Positions 36,630 to 48,170 are shown, numbered from the stretch's first letter. The stretch: DNA of 64,000 nucleotides from Zanthoxylum bungeanum (GCA_019454045.1 SKCR01006513.1:62001-126000), one strand, 5' to 3'. Notes: a model not told the origin generated them from the sequence alone. A program made the numbers and translations.

Positions 36630-38572
36630 TGTTGGTTTCTATTGATGTCCCAAGATCATTTTAAGCCATGAAATAAAATGAATAAACAAGAAGTATGGCA
36701 GAATCATACTTACAAAGATCGGCTTTGGATGTGATGCTCAACAAAAAATTTTCCTTCCAAGATGCTCCAAGATTCGGCCAAGAGAAGCTTTGTTGAAGAT
36801 GATGAAGATTCGGCCAAGGGAAAGAAGTTCCAAGCTCCAAGCTTTTCAAGATCCAAGCTCTTGTGTTTGTTTCCCTAACACCTTTGTTTGATTCTTGATG
36901 TGCTAGCAAAAGATGAAAGAAAATCAAATCTTCCTTCACCTATGGAGACTCACGGTTTGTTGAGAGAGGGAGAGATTTTTTTATTTCTTTGTCTTCTAAA
37001 AACAATAATAATGAATAAAAAATTACCAAAGTTGGTATATGTTTTACAAAAGTCAAAAAGCCAAAATTTTGGCTCCAAAAACTCATTAAATGCCCACAAC
37101 CACCCACATCATGAATAGTGACAGTATGTCACTCACAAAAAGTGACTTTTGACATCTATCACCTTTATATAACAAGTGATATGACTCGCGATGTGACTTG
37201 TGGGCCCCACTCGTTTCGAAATACGAGTGGGCCCGCAAACACTTCTGGGCTCGGTTTCGCTAATTTCGAATTAACGAATTTCCTTCGCGACGTAATTAAA
37301 TAATTATGCCTAGCAAAATTACTATTCACGTCGCCAATGAATTAATTCTAAATTAACTCATTTGCCCGAATTAAAATCCGATTTTAATTCCGCGTCGAAA
37401 TCCAATTTCGTTTAATATATCGAATATATTATTTTATCGATTAATTCCAAATTAATCTTTCTCTCTCTTCAAATAGTACTTTATCCAAGATAAAGTTTCT
37501 CCGTAATTAATCCCAGATTAATAAAGTTCGAATCAAACATCATCGGTGAATCTTCAGGAAGTGACCCAAGAGATCCCCGGATATATTGGCAGTAAATACT
37601 ATCGTCGGACTATCCGAACACGTACGTACCTTGTACTACATTTTTACCGATTTACGAGACAAGATTGGCTTCTAGCAAAGCACCATGCCTACCCAATTCT
37701 CCAGAAATATTCTTACTGGAATATACGATCTATATCAGACGTAGTATACCGTTATTATTACATATTGTGATCCAGTATCGGATGTCACGTGTAAAGTCTG
37801 GGGCTGGAATAGTGTCTGCCCCATATGAAGCACATATCGGATATCAAGCAACTAGTCTCTTTGAATCGGATAATCATGACCTGGTCATATTATCCCGATG
37901 GTTGCAACACTATAGAGAACCAGTTCTGAATCCCTGCGTGATCATCATCTCCATATGTCTGAAGTGATATTTCCGTCTTGACATCACATCCAATACACTA
38001 CGATTCCCAATAAACCCAGCAGAGACGTACACAGAACCTGTTAAAGCCCTGAACGACCAAAACCAAAGTTTATCGATTGTCGCAAGTACTAGCGATGCAA
38101 GTCTCAAGTTAAGACCAAATACACCTACCCTGAAGCAGACTCTCATAGACACATATACATACTACCAATGAGATTCTGCGGGGGGTCTATCCAGAGCGAA
38201 GCTATTTCTATACCATCGGTAAAACACAACCTCCTATCGCACTTGCATAAGTATCCTATACTTAAATATCTGAAAACTATGCCGTTATGCCCTCACAACG
38301 CGCACAAGTGCAATACTAGTCTATTCCGCATTATCAATGTCCAGTCTCGATAATACTACGACTAAGGATATTTAATGATTAAACCTTTATGGATTGATAC
38401 TATCTCATATCATCTCAATCCGGAACTAATCATATGGACTTTTACCATTTAATATATCAAAGTAATGAATCATAAAACGGGTAAAAGGCAATTTCATTAC
38501 TACATAGTTAATTTTGTACAAAAAACAATGTCTTTTACAAACAGTGACACTATGGGTCATAACTGTCCAACA
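36630..38572 (-). repeat. 5' LTR of the minus-strand copia element
   Basis: It is 1943 bp, paired with 28519-30462. It ends at CCAACA, followed by the GTTGG target duplication. Confidence 0.96.
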
Positions 38573-38577
38573 GTTGG

Positions 38578-38757
38578 CCTATTCCTCTGTGAGGTATTGT
38601 GTCTCATCACTTGCACCTCATCTCGAACATCCCTCATCAATTCTTATACCCGCACAACTCCTACTGAAGCTCTGTCACAGTATTCACCCAATCCCGTAAT
38701 TGGGGCTCCTGTGGGGAATTGGCACTTTCACTCAGGGCTGCGCTTTCTCTGGACATG
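38578..38757 (-). pseudogene. Gypsy gag N-terminal part, separated by the copia insertion
   Basis: From the minus-strand ATG at 38757 the frame reads MSRESAALSESANSPQEPQL, then DWVNTVTELQ and a TAG, and further stops follow before the insertion point. With the piece at 28518 it makes one interrupted gag. Confidence 0.65.
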
Positions 38758-39660
38758 TTTACTTTTTTTTAACTCTATAACTGCAACAAACATGAGTAAT
38801 AAAAAAAAGAACAATTAAAGTAACGAGAAAGACAAAATCCTCACAATTCTAATTCTCTCGTGTTTGTCACTCGAATGACTTTTACCCAAAACTAAGATCA
38901 CCCGCTCTTTCCTTTTACCTCTCTTGCCCTCGGATAAGTTCTCAAAGGATTTGAGCCTAATATGGCCGAAACCCTTAATGTTGTCCCAAATAGCACTGTT
39001 GAGCTTAATCACAAGTTCACAGATAGGTAGACACAAGCAGAAGGGAAACAAGATGCTTATACGATTTACGAGAATTGATAAAGAAAAGCTAGTTAAATGC
39101 GATGGAAGAAGGAAAGTAAAGACACTATCAATTGTCGACAAAGATAACAGCAGATAAGCGATTACACTCGAAATTTGGAATTTTTAAACTCACACAAGTA
39201 AACTATCTCAATCACCTCGTCTTGACAATCCGAATGCTAGGAAAAAACTTGCGTATAGGAAAATTTTTTAAAATTTTATACATTTTCTTAATCATGTCCT
39301 TCGGACCTCCTAAACCGTTTGGTGTTGTGGATTTGACCTGATTTCAATTACTTCCAAAATCTCACCAAGTTTTACCTATTGTCGCTAAGAGTCTTAGGTC
39401 TTAGAACCTTAGGTTACGCGAATCGCACAAACACAGTCAAGGAAAAACACAATCAGGAAAAAAATGCACAAATAACAGAGAGCACAAGAAAAACGCACAA
39501 CAGACACAAAATACACAGCAACCACGGGAAACAAAAGAAATACATGTGATATAAGATAAGAAAAAAACGTAAGAGAGAAACAATGCAGGAAAGAAACACA
39601 TGCGATAATATAATGAACGAAATAAAAAAATTATAACAAATATGTGAACTCACCTTGGAA
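38758..39660 (-). other. Leader of the Reina-type gypsy element
   Basis: About 900 bases lie between the primer binding site and gag, with no convincing coding frame on either strand. The middle part (39440-39620) is rich in ACAC and AGAAA. Confidence 0.6.
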
Positions 39661-39679
39661 CCTTTTCTCTGATACCAAT
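39661..39679 (-). other. Primer binding site of the Reina-type element (initiator tRNA-Met)
   Basis: On the minus strand it reads ATTGGTATCAGAGAAAAGG directly inside the 5' LTR. TGGTATCAGAG matches the complement of the initiator tRNA-Met 3' end over 11 bases. Confidence 0.85.
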
Positions 39680-40432
39680 TGATGAGAACCTACCTGGAGC
39701 GAAGCCAAATAAACCCACACAAGACTGAAACCGTTCCCAAGAAAGCCAAGGCAGTTCGGATAAAAACTCTAAACTCTAAAGAACAAGCAACATAAACCTA
39801 GAGTGCTAATAGGGCCCCACAAAGGGTTAGTAGATCTTTGATAAGCCAAAACCAGTGAGAACAAATTAAGAGTTTCTCAATGCTCACGAAAATAGATATA
39901 AAATTTTATTGAAAGAGTGGTTTTTCAACATAACCAAAAATTTAGCCTTTTATAAGGAGGCTGCAACCAAAACCCTAACCCAAAAGGATAAAAGACAAAA
40001 CTACCCACACGCCAACAAGCATATATCCTAAAACTAAGCTAAGTTATCCCCACGTACAAACCCTTGCACGCTTAACCTAATTCCCAAATATAAAATAATA
40101 ATATAAAAAAAACACTCAAACATAAATAAAGGGCCGAAATAAAATAAATGTCAAGCCCTAAATAAATAAATAACAAATGTCAAATCATTATAATAAAATA
40201 GGCCTAAATAACTCGTTGCTCCATGGCCTGAATAAGATTCACCATCTTGGGTTCGTCCAGCTTCAAACCCATACTCAATGAAGTAGAAGTGCGGGAATGG
40301 TCTGATACAATCTTCTGTATGAATCCATGCATAGCTTCTTGGATCTTCTTAGCTCGAGACCTCGTGATTGGACCCTCTGGAACTTGCACTGTGGTGGTTC
40401 GTCCATCATGGGCTGCATCCTGGGCCTCATCA
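39680..40432 (-). repeat. 5' LTR of the Reina-type element
   Basis: It is 753 bp, paired with 23360-24085. An open frame on the minus strand (to 40204) is the pol tail encoded by both LTRs. Confidence 0.93.
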
Positions 40433-40437
40433 GCAGA

Positions 40438-41320
40438 GATGGAATTTCTCCGTTTAAAATGATATATGTTCAGAAAATATCGGTTACTCATCGGCCAAGT
40501 AGAGTGTTCGGACTCGATTTCTCGGATCCGACTGACTAGAGGACATAATATGATTCGAGTCTCAGAGACCGACAACATCAGAGCCGAGACCGACAACATC
40601 AAAGCCAAGACCGACCACTTTGGCACGGTAGCTCGGTCCGGTACCCTCTATCCTCCTGGATCGGGGTGATGAGCTTGGATATTTTGGGTCAGGTCAGAAG
40701 CAGTTTGGGTAGTTTAATTCACGATTTGGCCGTGCTCATGAGGCTTGACATGATATCATAGGTAGTTTGGATTTTCCCTCTGACATGTACCACCTTTCGG
40801 GGTTCATTACAAGCTGTCATCATTAATGATAAATGACGTGATATGACAAGAAGTCAGACGGTAGGTTTGCTTTCGGCGAGGCAGTTGGGGCAGAGAGCCC
40901 ATCAATTCACAAAAAATCTGCGTGGCTGATGTCTTAGAGATTTGGGAAAATTGTTGTATTTTCCATAATATATAAGTGGAAGACAATCTCATTTGTAAGG
41001 GTTGGAAAATTTTTCATTCACGCATTACTTGTAAGAAACACTACAAACGGACAAACAGCTCGGTTTTCTTTAGACCCTCCTCAAAACATGTCGGTCGAGC
41101 TCGGTTTGGTACTAAAAATAACCCCCCACTTTGTGCCAGTGGACGTAGGCTGGTTTATCCCGCCGAACCATGTAAACTCATCTTGTCGATCTTTTGTGTA
41201 TTTTATTTTCTGTTAAATTTGCCTTTGTTCTCCCATAACAAACAAATTCACTGTTGTAGGAGGAATGTCCCGTAAGCGTTATGTCGAAACTGCCCCTGAA
41301 ACAAAAATCACCCGTCAACA
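40438..41320 (+). repeat. Main part of the 3' LTR of the LARD-like element
   Basis: It continues the LTR broken at 23359 and matches 12860-13724 to its end. TATATAAG is at 40969-40976. It ends CCCGTCAACA, then the TCTAG target duplication. Confidence 0.93.
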
Positions 41321-41625
41321 TCTAGTATCACACTTTTTTTTTTTCTTTACAAGTTTAGTCTTTTACATTTATAAGAATTTTGATGTGTTATTGTCATACT
41401 ATGCAATTGTGCTATTTTTAAATATAAAAGACTAAATTTGTGAAAAAAAAAAAGTGCAAGACTAGATATTGCATAATTTCTTCCGTTTGATTTTGAAATT
41501 ATACTATTTATAAGACTTGTTTATCATATTACAAAGGCTTTGCTTTACATCACAACATCACTTTTCATTTAAGGGAGAATTAATATTTAATCCAAAATCA
41601 AAGGGTCCATTTGCAGCTAAATTGT
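41321..41625 (+). repeat. Centre and right arm of the palindromic MITE-like element
   Basis: The part 41321-41372 is an inverted copy of about 41417-41468 (TTTAGTCTTTTA and its complement), and the outer arm 41460-41625 is an inverted copy of 12640-12807. The central spacer is about 45 bases. Together they form one foldback element split by the LARD-like insertion. Confidence 0.85.
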
Positions 41626-42254
41626 TTCTTTAGTGTTATGTGTGGTGGGACATATGAATACTACTCTTACCTAGAATAAATAAAAGGACTTACCTAGAAT
41701 AAATAAAAGGACTCTAGAATTACCCTAATACATGGGGAGGATTGGGAAGATTTATATATATTAAAAAAAAAAAAAAACAAATATCAAAATTCATCTAAAT
41801 AAAGTCAATACAAGCTTCTTTATTTCTCTCAATTAACATGCCAACTCCTATCCTACTTATCAAAAGTATACAAGCCAAAAAATTAATTATCTATTTACAT
41901 ATTCTAAATGAGAGCCATTCGAGTGTCCGTATAAATTTTTTATGTGAACATATGAGATAATATATATATTATTTCGAATAACATAAAAATTTAATCACAC
42001 TAATCTTAATTACACCCTTTGGACTCACTATATGGGTAAACTGATAGAAGCCATAGAAAAATGTTTCATTAACTCAAATGAGAATGAGATTGATGTGTTT
42101 ATAACTTAGACTCGAGACTCAATGGGCTTCTATCAAGTTGGTCATCGATACGACATGGGTTCCCATAATCTCTAGTCGCTCACTCTCTCTCCCGCCCTTC
42201 TATCTTACCCCACCCCAGCCTCTACTTTCCCCTCTCTCTCACAACACACAAAAA
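41626..42254 (+). promoter_or_regulatory. Upstream region and CT-rich leader of the Mpv17/PMP22-like gene
   Basis: It contains a 23-bp tandem duplication (CTTACCTAGAATAAATAAAA, about 41666-41711) and A-rich tracts. From about 42170 to 42254 it becomes strongly CT-rich (CTCTCTCTCCCGCCC), typical of plant 5' untranslated leaders. An ATG at 42138 is in frame with the gene start and would add 39 residues, but these look like translated leader, so I prefer 42255. Confidence 0.5.
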
Positions 42255-44269
42255 ATGTTGAAGCTTTGGAGATGGTACCAGAACTGCTTATCTGTTCATC
42301 CTCTGAAAACGCAAGTGATAAGCTCCGTTTTCTTTGGGGTTTCGGCGACATTGCTGCTCAATACATCACTCATGCCACTGCAAAAAGCCGCCTTCAATTA
42401 TCTGTGAGCTTGCCCCTTTCTTTTACATTTTTCTTTGTAAAGGGTATCTGTGGTTTGTATTATTTTGATATGAAATCCTCATTTTGTGAATTGGGTATTT
42501 GTAAAATTCTGATTTTGGCTATTTTTTGCTTATGGGTTAAGAGCCAAGTGAGCTCTTTTAGAATGTTACACTTTAGTTCGTATTGATTTCATGAGTGAGA
42601 TTTTATATTAAATAGGTTCTTGCCATGCCATGCCATGCCAATTACTGTTTGTGCTTTTCTGAATGGTTTTACTGATTCTATAGCTATATTTGGTTAATTA
42701 ATCTTGTGTTTGTTCCTTCAAGAATCGGATTGAAATTCTCCTTTTGATTTTCATTTCTTGTAATTTATTCAACAAAAGGTTTTGAGTGAATATGGATGTG
42801 TCTAGGAGTGAACATGTGTTTTAAATTGCATATAGATTTATGGTTCCACTGCTGCATGATGGTATATGAGAACCGTCACCAGACAATATGGTAAAAAAAT
42901 GTGTTTTGCTATTTTTCATCTTCCTGCTCTCTTGTAGCCAGAAGCTGTCAGCAAATAAGTTTTTAATGCTGAGGAGTCTACTTTTGGTTGTCTGATCAAT
43001 ATGGATTTCTAGAATTTAGCAATGAAATCCCGCCATTAGTTAACCAATATAAACTAATATATGGTAGCTTGACTGCAAGTGCAAGAAAGAGCATTAAGAT
43101 CCAAATTCAGCAACGATCATACTCATACATAAGCAAAACAATGCACATATGTTGCAACTCTTGAACTGTACACCAACAGCAAGTTGGTTTGAATCATGAC
43201 TGTTATGCATTCTTTTAGGTTGCATTTAGAATGGCTATTAATCCAATTGAGCCATTGTTGCTTGATAAAAAGGAGAATGGTTATCTTTTAAAGAAATATA
43301 CCCTTATAGTGAACTTATAATTATATGTCAACTTCTCCAATGCGTCTTCATTATCATTGCCTTCTGGTAGACGCTGTTGCTACACTGACATTTTACTTTC
43401 TCCATTTTGTGCTGAAGCTAGTTATATTTTGAGTATCATTGTGTTCCTTTGCACTCTTAAGCCAATACTATGTGTTTACTGTGGCAGCATGCAGATGAAA
43501 AATTCAAAGTGACTGGAAACGGGTGGCAGTCACAAGTTCGTTTGGATTTGGCTTTGTTGGACCGGTTGGCCATTTCTGGTGAGTTTTCCGGATCCTATTT
43601 TCAGTTGCGTCAGTTAGTTTTTAATTGTTTGCTGACCATTTTTTAATGTCAATATTCAATGATAAAATTTATTCTCTGAATTGTATGTTACTCGATTGTT
43701 CCAAATTTTCTTTGATTAACTTTTGATAGATAGCATGTCGGGTGCCACATAGTACACTCTGCATATCATCTGAGATGCGTGTTTTATGAACTTTGCACAC
43801 AATAAAGTGTCTGGTAAGCAACTTGTGTACCGACATACCTGCTTTCTAATTATAGGTATGAAGGTTTGGACAGACTTATAAAGCTGAAGCTTCAACTTCC
43901 ACCTAAGTCAGCACGGTTTGTTGCTACAAAAGTTGCGATGGATAGCATCATCTTCGGCCTCCCTTAGATTTGTTTGTGTTTTTCACTTTCATGGGATTCT
44001 GTGCTGGGAAGAATGTTGCTCAAGTGAAGGAAGATTTGAAGAGGGATTTCCTCCCAGCCTTGGTTTTAGAGGGTGGTGTATGGCCAATAGTTCAAGTTGC
44101 GAATTTCCGTTATGTTCCTGTAAGATATCAGCTCCTCTATGTTAACATCTTCTGCTTGTTAGACAGTGCTTTTTTGTCATGGGTTGAGCAACAAAAGGAC
44201 GCAGCTTGGAAGCAATGGTTCAAATCTTTTCATTCTTTCGAGGAAAGAGGAGGTAAGGGCGGCTTATAG
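42255..44269 (+). pseudogene. Mpv17/PMP22 family membrane-protein gene with three apparent frameshifts
   Basis: The family comprises small four-helix proteins of peroxisomal, mitochondrial or plastid membranes. Exons by GT-AG borders are 42255-42403, 43487-43578 and 43856-44269 (stop TAG), about 218 codons. Exon 1 starts MLKLWRWYQNCLSVHPLKTQ and later, in another frame, gives WGFGDIAAQYITHATAKSRL. Exon 2 gives FGFGFVGPVGHFWYEGLD across the splice. Exon 3 gives LIKLKLQLPPKSARFVATKV, then FVFFTFMGFCAGKNV, DFLPALVLEGGVWPIVQVAN, FRYVPVRYQLLYVNIFCLLD and WVEQQKDAAWKQWF, the signature C-terminal end of the family. Single-base shifts occur near 42328 (TCCGTTTTC), 43508 (GTGACTGG) and 43953 (GGCCTCCCTTAG). 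Splice sites and both ends are good. It is either a recent pseudogene or an intact gene with consensus indel errors. It resembles, from memory, Arabidopsis At3g24570. Confidence 0.88.
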
Positions 44270-46416
44270 CATCTTATTTGCGATGTTGCATTCTTACCCT
44301 GTCAGCAATTATATATTGGCAGAGTTTACAACAGAATTTGCATGTAACTTGCATAGAACAACATACAACTCCGAAACACCAACTGCAGTTTTGGTTGAAG
44401 GATTTTGGGAGTGATCTAATTACATTTTTTTGAGTTTTTTATGTTTCACTCTATCATTGAGTATACAGAATTCAAGCCTGAGATTTGGCGAGCCCCCCGC
44501 CCTTTTATATTTCGTTTGATGGATGATTGAATATAGTGTGGCTGGTTATACAAAACCATTTCGCAGCCAGCATGAATAATATTTGTAAATTTCACCTATA
44601 GGTCAACTTACTCTTTGGGTTTTCCCCTACGTCAAGAGAGGAATGAGAAAACGTAAGTTGACATCGACATAAACCATAAAAAGAGACCAAGTCTTATGGA
44701 GGTTGATGAATTAATGATCTCATATACAGATAGTATCATGACGTTATCTGAGTATGTAACCTCATATACTGAGAAAAAACTTTGTTTAGTTTGATTAGGT
44801 CAACTTATTATCTATTCTACCCAAAATGTTTTTCAAGATAAATTGATGAAGATATGAATTATGTGACTTCATATAGTAAGAAAAAATTTTGTTTAGTTTG
44901 ACTAGGTCAACTGACCAAAGACCTTTTTCAGGATAACTTGATATCACATGAGAGCCTCAGCGGCATACATGTAAAGCTATCTCAAAACTGTGAACAGAAA
45001 GCCTGAAACTATGGAGTCTGAAAATAGATGAACTGTGACCTCTCCTAACTATGGGTCTAAAATAAATGAACTGTGACCTCTCCCAAGTGGAACTTTTGGC
45101 TTGAAAACAGCATATGCCATCAAGCAAAGGCAAGGGCAAAGGTTGAAGTTAATGCTTTGAAATTAATAATAGAACTTTTTACACAAAACAAATCAAGTCT
45201 CAAAACTTTTTCATGCCAAAAAATAGAACTATCACAAATAATAATAATATAATAATAATAATAATAATACCAAGAGACCCACGCAGCAGATACCATGGTC
45301 CTGAACCACCAAAATATATAATGAAAATGATTTTTTTTTAACCCTCTGAAAACGATCCTAAAGGACTAATTGATGTTTTGATATATGGGTTCGGAGAAAA
45401 TTTTCTGTTTGGAAGATAATTGATCAACAGAAGAAATGGTATGAAACAGTAACAGCTTATCGTACTGGGATGCTAACCGCCGTCCGTGGCTGCTGACTTG
45501 GAGGAATTTTTTGCTGATAATATCCCATAATCGCAACATAGGTTTTACTTCTCTAGTATTTGCTCTCTTTTTTTTCCTACAAGCTCCTTTTCCGGTTGCA
45601 AATTACATAAACTTGGGTCTCTTTAGTATAACTTTCAGATAGTTTTTGAAGTAAAGTTTTTATTAGTTGAGATTTTAAAAGTAGAACTTTAATTAAATAA
45701 ATAAATAAGTATTTAGTTGTAAGTGAAAACTTTTATTAAAAAATATAACATTATTTTATTGGACAAGTTTTTTTTATGTTGTGTTAAGAAATAAATTAAA
45801 TAAATGAATTATAAACAATTTAATATTTTAAAAACCTTTCAAGCTCTACTCTTAAAAGCCCAAATTTTGAGAGATTTGCTAATAGAGGCAAAATAATTAA
45901 TTTTTTTTTTTAATTTTTAAAAGCTTTAATTAAAATGCAACCAAAACACCATCAAAAATTTAGAAAATAACTTTTAAAATTAAAAAAAAAAAAATACTAT
46001 TTTACCTTTACTCCAAATCATACCAAATAGACGCTTAGATCCTTTAACAACTTAGCTAGATAAAACCGCTCATATTTCACCGTGGAGTAAAATTTGATTT
46101 TGTTACTCCATTTTAACGGGACAAAAATAAAATTAGTCTTGATGAATAACCAACTCATATTCACACCAAACTGTTGTAAATATAAATTTTAAATGGTTTT
46201 TTAATTTGATTAAAAAAGAGTTACAAATTTGTTAATTATAAAATCTTTTAATTAAAGCAATACAATTGTCTAAATTATAAAGTGAAAACGTGTGTGTGGT
46301 GGCTGTTACAGTTGCCTATATTATATGTATTTAAAACGTGTGTGGTAGCTGTTACAGTTGTGTTTATTACTCTAAAATTTTCTTTTGCTTTAAAAAAAAA
46401 TTACAAAATTAAAAAA
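44270..46416. other. Intergenic AT-rich DNA with small tandem repeats
   Basis: The first 300 bases are probably the 3' untranslated region of the Mpv17-like gene. Beyond that I see no gene. Small duplications include two copies of a block of about 115 bases with GAAAAAA(C/T)TTTGTTTAGTTTGA (44760-44935), two copies of GAACTGTGACCTCTCC (45015-45085), and two copies of GTGTGTGGT(G/A)GCTGTTACAG (46290-46360). Confidence 0.6.
45236..45270. repeat. AAT microsatellite
   Basis: An interrupted run of AAT units in intergenic DNA. Confidence 0.85.
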
Positions 46417-47183
46417 ATTACAAAATTTAACAATAAAAAATTAATCATTACAACATTTAAATATACTTTTCCTATATAAGGAGGCTTGTCTCTCTTATCT
46501 CAAGGAGAGCATATAATTTTGGTTTATTGAGTGCTTCGCTATTACAAAAAAAAAAATCTTCCGTTTGTAAACTCGTAAAAAAAAAACTAATCATTCTAAT
46601 CTCATCCACAAAAAACAACTACTTGAAAATCCTCTCTCTGTCTAAAAATCACTCTATTATTCTTATTGTGTTCTTGAGATTTCGAGTAAAATAATTTTGG
46701 GTTTCAGTATATCAGTCAAATTGATTGAGATATAATATTTTTATGAACTTGTTTTATCATGGGGATGTCGAGACCGAATTTCTGCTAGTACAAATTTTGG
46801 ACAAAACCGCAAAACGTCTCAAAGAGCGATATAATATGGACTCAACCCAGTTTCAATTTTATTTTTCGTGATGAACGATAATATTATCCTTTTTGTAAAT
46901 TGTTCAACAATTCTAAGATAATTTATATCTGTCAGTCTGTTGTTTCTGCTATGTCTTTTGAATTGGTTGTTGCTAATGTTGATCTAAACAAACCTTTCCG
47001 TTTTATGGGATTTTATTTTAAGAGATGGAGATTATAAATGCTATTTTTCTTAACAATTAAAAACTAGCTTCTCTTGTACTTCAGAAAAATATGTTTTACC
47101 CAATGACCTTACTGTTGGCCAGATTAGGGAACATGATAATGGATAGAATATGACTTAATATTCAAAAATTTTATATTTAATGT
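46417..47183. other. Unassigned repeat-like DNA in the first duplication unit
   Basis: No gene is seen. CCTATATAAGGAGGCTTGTC (46473-46492) looks like a TATA box with a downstream start. It is followed by a long leader-like stretch, so an LTR fragment is plausible but unproven. The copy at 58688-59470 is nearly the same. Confidence 0.35.
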
Positions 47184-47639
47184 GTAACATCCCTGATCCA
47201 TAAGATGTTATCGGCATGGAATAGGTCGTACTATCCCCCTGAGCCACTGACTTTCTAATTGTGAAACTCATCTCATGTATAACTCATGCACGAGACCATT
47301 GCCCAACTTATCATCATAAATACATAATGCTTTTTCACTAAATACTCAAATTCATTTCACATCTTAACTTTAATAATGAACACTTATAACTCTTTTGGCA
47401 TGTGTATGCTTTACTTAACCAATTATATATTACTTGACATCCTCTGACAGTGACTGTACTGAACTCTGACTTGACCTGGTGGACCAAACTCTTGAATGAC
47501 TATCATTAGTATCCATCCCCTCGAGCTCATCCTCCGGGAATACCTGTAAAAAACAGAAACTAGGAGTGAGGGGTAGACCGTTTGTACGATCTAAGTGAGT
47601 GGACGATTTAAAACAAAAACTGAAACACTATTATGAAAC

Positions 47640-48170
47640 TTGATTCTAAAACCAAAATTCTCCCAAGTAACAGGCTTATATGAAAAGTCTTGTTCTTTTC
47701 TGAAAAATCTGACTCTTTTTCTAAAAATCTTATCTAAAAATTCTTTTTGTAAAAGTTCTAGAAGTCTCTTATAAAACTGTTGTTTCTGGAAATTTTTCTT
47801 TCTAGAAAATCTATCTCTGGAAAACTAACTCTAAAATATGTATCTAAAACTGTTTCTGAAAATTGATATTTGTCTCTGAACCTTACGTATGTGGGAGTTA
47901 TGCATCGCCCCCTCATACGCCTAACTATAGAGCCAGGAGTGAAAATCCATGACTTTGAGGCGTTACGTATCGTCATCCCCCAAAGAATGCCACTCATGTG
48001 TCTGAAACTAGTGGTCTTGGAGCGTTATGTATCGCGGTCCCCCAATCCACTGAACTAGAAATGAGGGTGCGGATCTTTGCTACCCTTCAAGCTCTGAAAC
48101 TAGGATCTAGAGGCATCTGTCATCCATAGTCCTCAACTAGGATCCGGGGGTATTACGTATCGCCGTCCCT
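47640..48170. repeat. Degenerate tandem repeats of about 62 bp, preceded by CT/A-rich low complexity
   Basis: From 47640 to 47880 the sequence repeats words like TCTGGAAA, TCTAAAAA and TTTCTAGAA. From about 47893 a unit of 60-67 bases recurs, marked by TTACGTATCG or TTATGTATCG followed by a C-rich run (47895, 47962, 48023 and 48151, with a weaker one near 48100), each near CTGAAACTAG. The second copy is at about 60180-60470. Confidence 0.7.

Larger units (their letters stand above)
28519..38572 (-). mobile_element. Ty1/copia retrotransposon, minus strand, inserted in gypsy gag
   Basis: It has two LTRs of 1944 and 1943 bp, ends TGTTGG and CCAACA, and a perfect target duplication GTTGG (28514-28518 and 38573-38577). 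A primer binding site and polypurine tract are present at the right borders. Gag and pol are on the minus strand in copia order. This is the most complete of the three family copies, and probably the youngest insertion in the nest, because it interrupts the gypsy that interrupts the LARD-like element. Confidence 0.96.
23360..40432 (-). mobile_element. Ty3/gypsy retrotransposon of Reina (chromovirus) type, minus strand
   Basis: The LTRs are 23360-24085 and 39680-40432, with inverted ends TGATGAG and CTCATCA in the right copy. Flanking GTAGA (23355-23359) and GCAGA (40433-40437) form a 5-bp target duplication with one change. Primer site and polypurine tract lie at the expected inner LTR borders for a minus-strand element. 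Coding order on the minus strand is gag, protease, RT, RNase H, integrase, the gypsy order. A copia element (28519-38572) splits its gag. Without that insertion it would be about 7 kb. All coding parts are disrupted. Confidence 0.93.
12808..41320 (+). mobile_element. Non-coding LTR retrotransposon (LARD-like) holding the nested cluster
   Basis: The 5' LTR is 12808-13724. The 3' LTR is split into 23308-23359 and 40438-41320. Both LTRs begin TGTTGATGG and end GTCAACA (GTCAATA in the 5' copy). TCTAG at 12803-12807 and 41321-41325 is a perfect 5-bp target duplication. Without its insertions the element would be about 3.1 kb, with only about 1.2 kb between the LTRs (13725-14749 and 23118-23307). 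That interior has no gag or pol, so it must have depended on proteins from another element. No standard primer binding site was recognisable after the 5' LTR. Its superfamily is unknown. Confidence 0.88.

Noticed and set aside
40204..40626. Minus-strand 140-codon frame as an independent gene
   Set aside because: Its C-terminal half is the pol tail encoded by the gypsy LTR, and its N-terminal half is the older LTR of the LARD-like element; the fusion is accidental.
12808..41320. A single giant (28.5 kb) LTR retrotransposon
   Set aside because: Three complete elements with their own LTRs and target duplications account for almost all of the interior; the real element is about 3.1 kb.
42138..42254. 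N-terminal extension or targeting peptide for the Mpv17-like protein
   Set aside because: The in-frame stretch is low-complexity CT-rich leader, and the family normally starts at the MLKLWRWYQ position.
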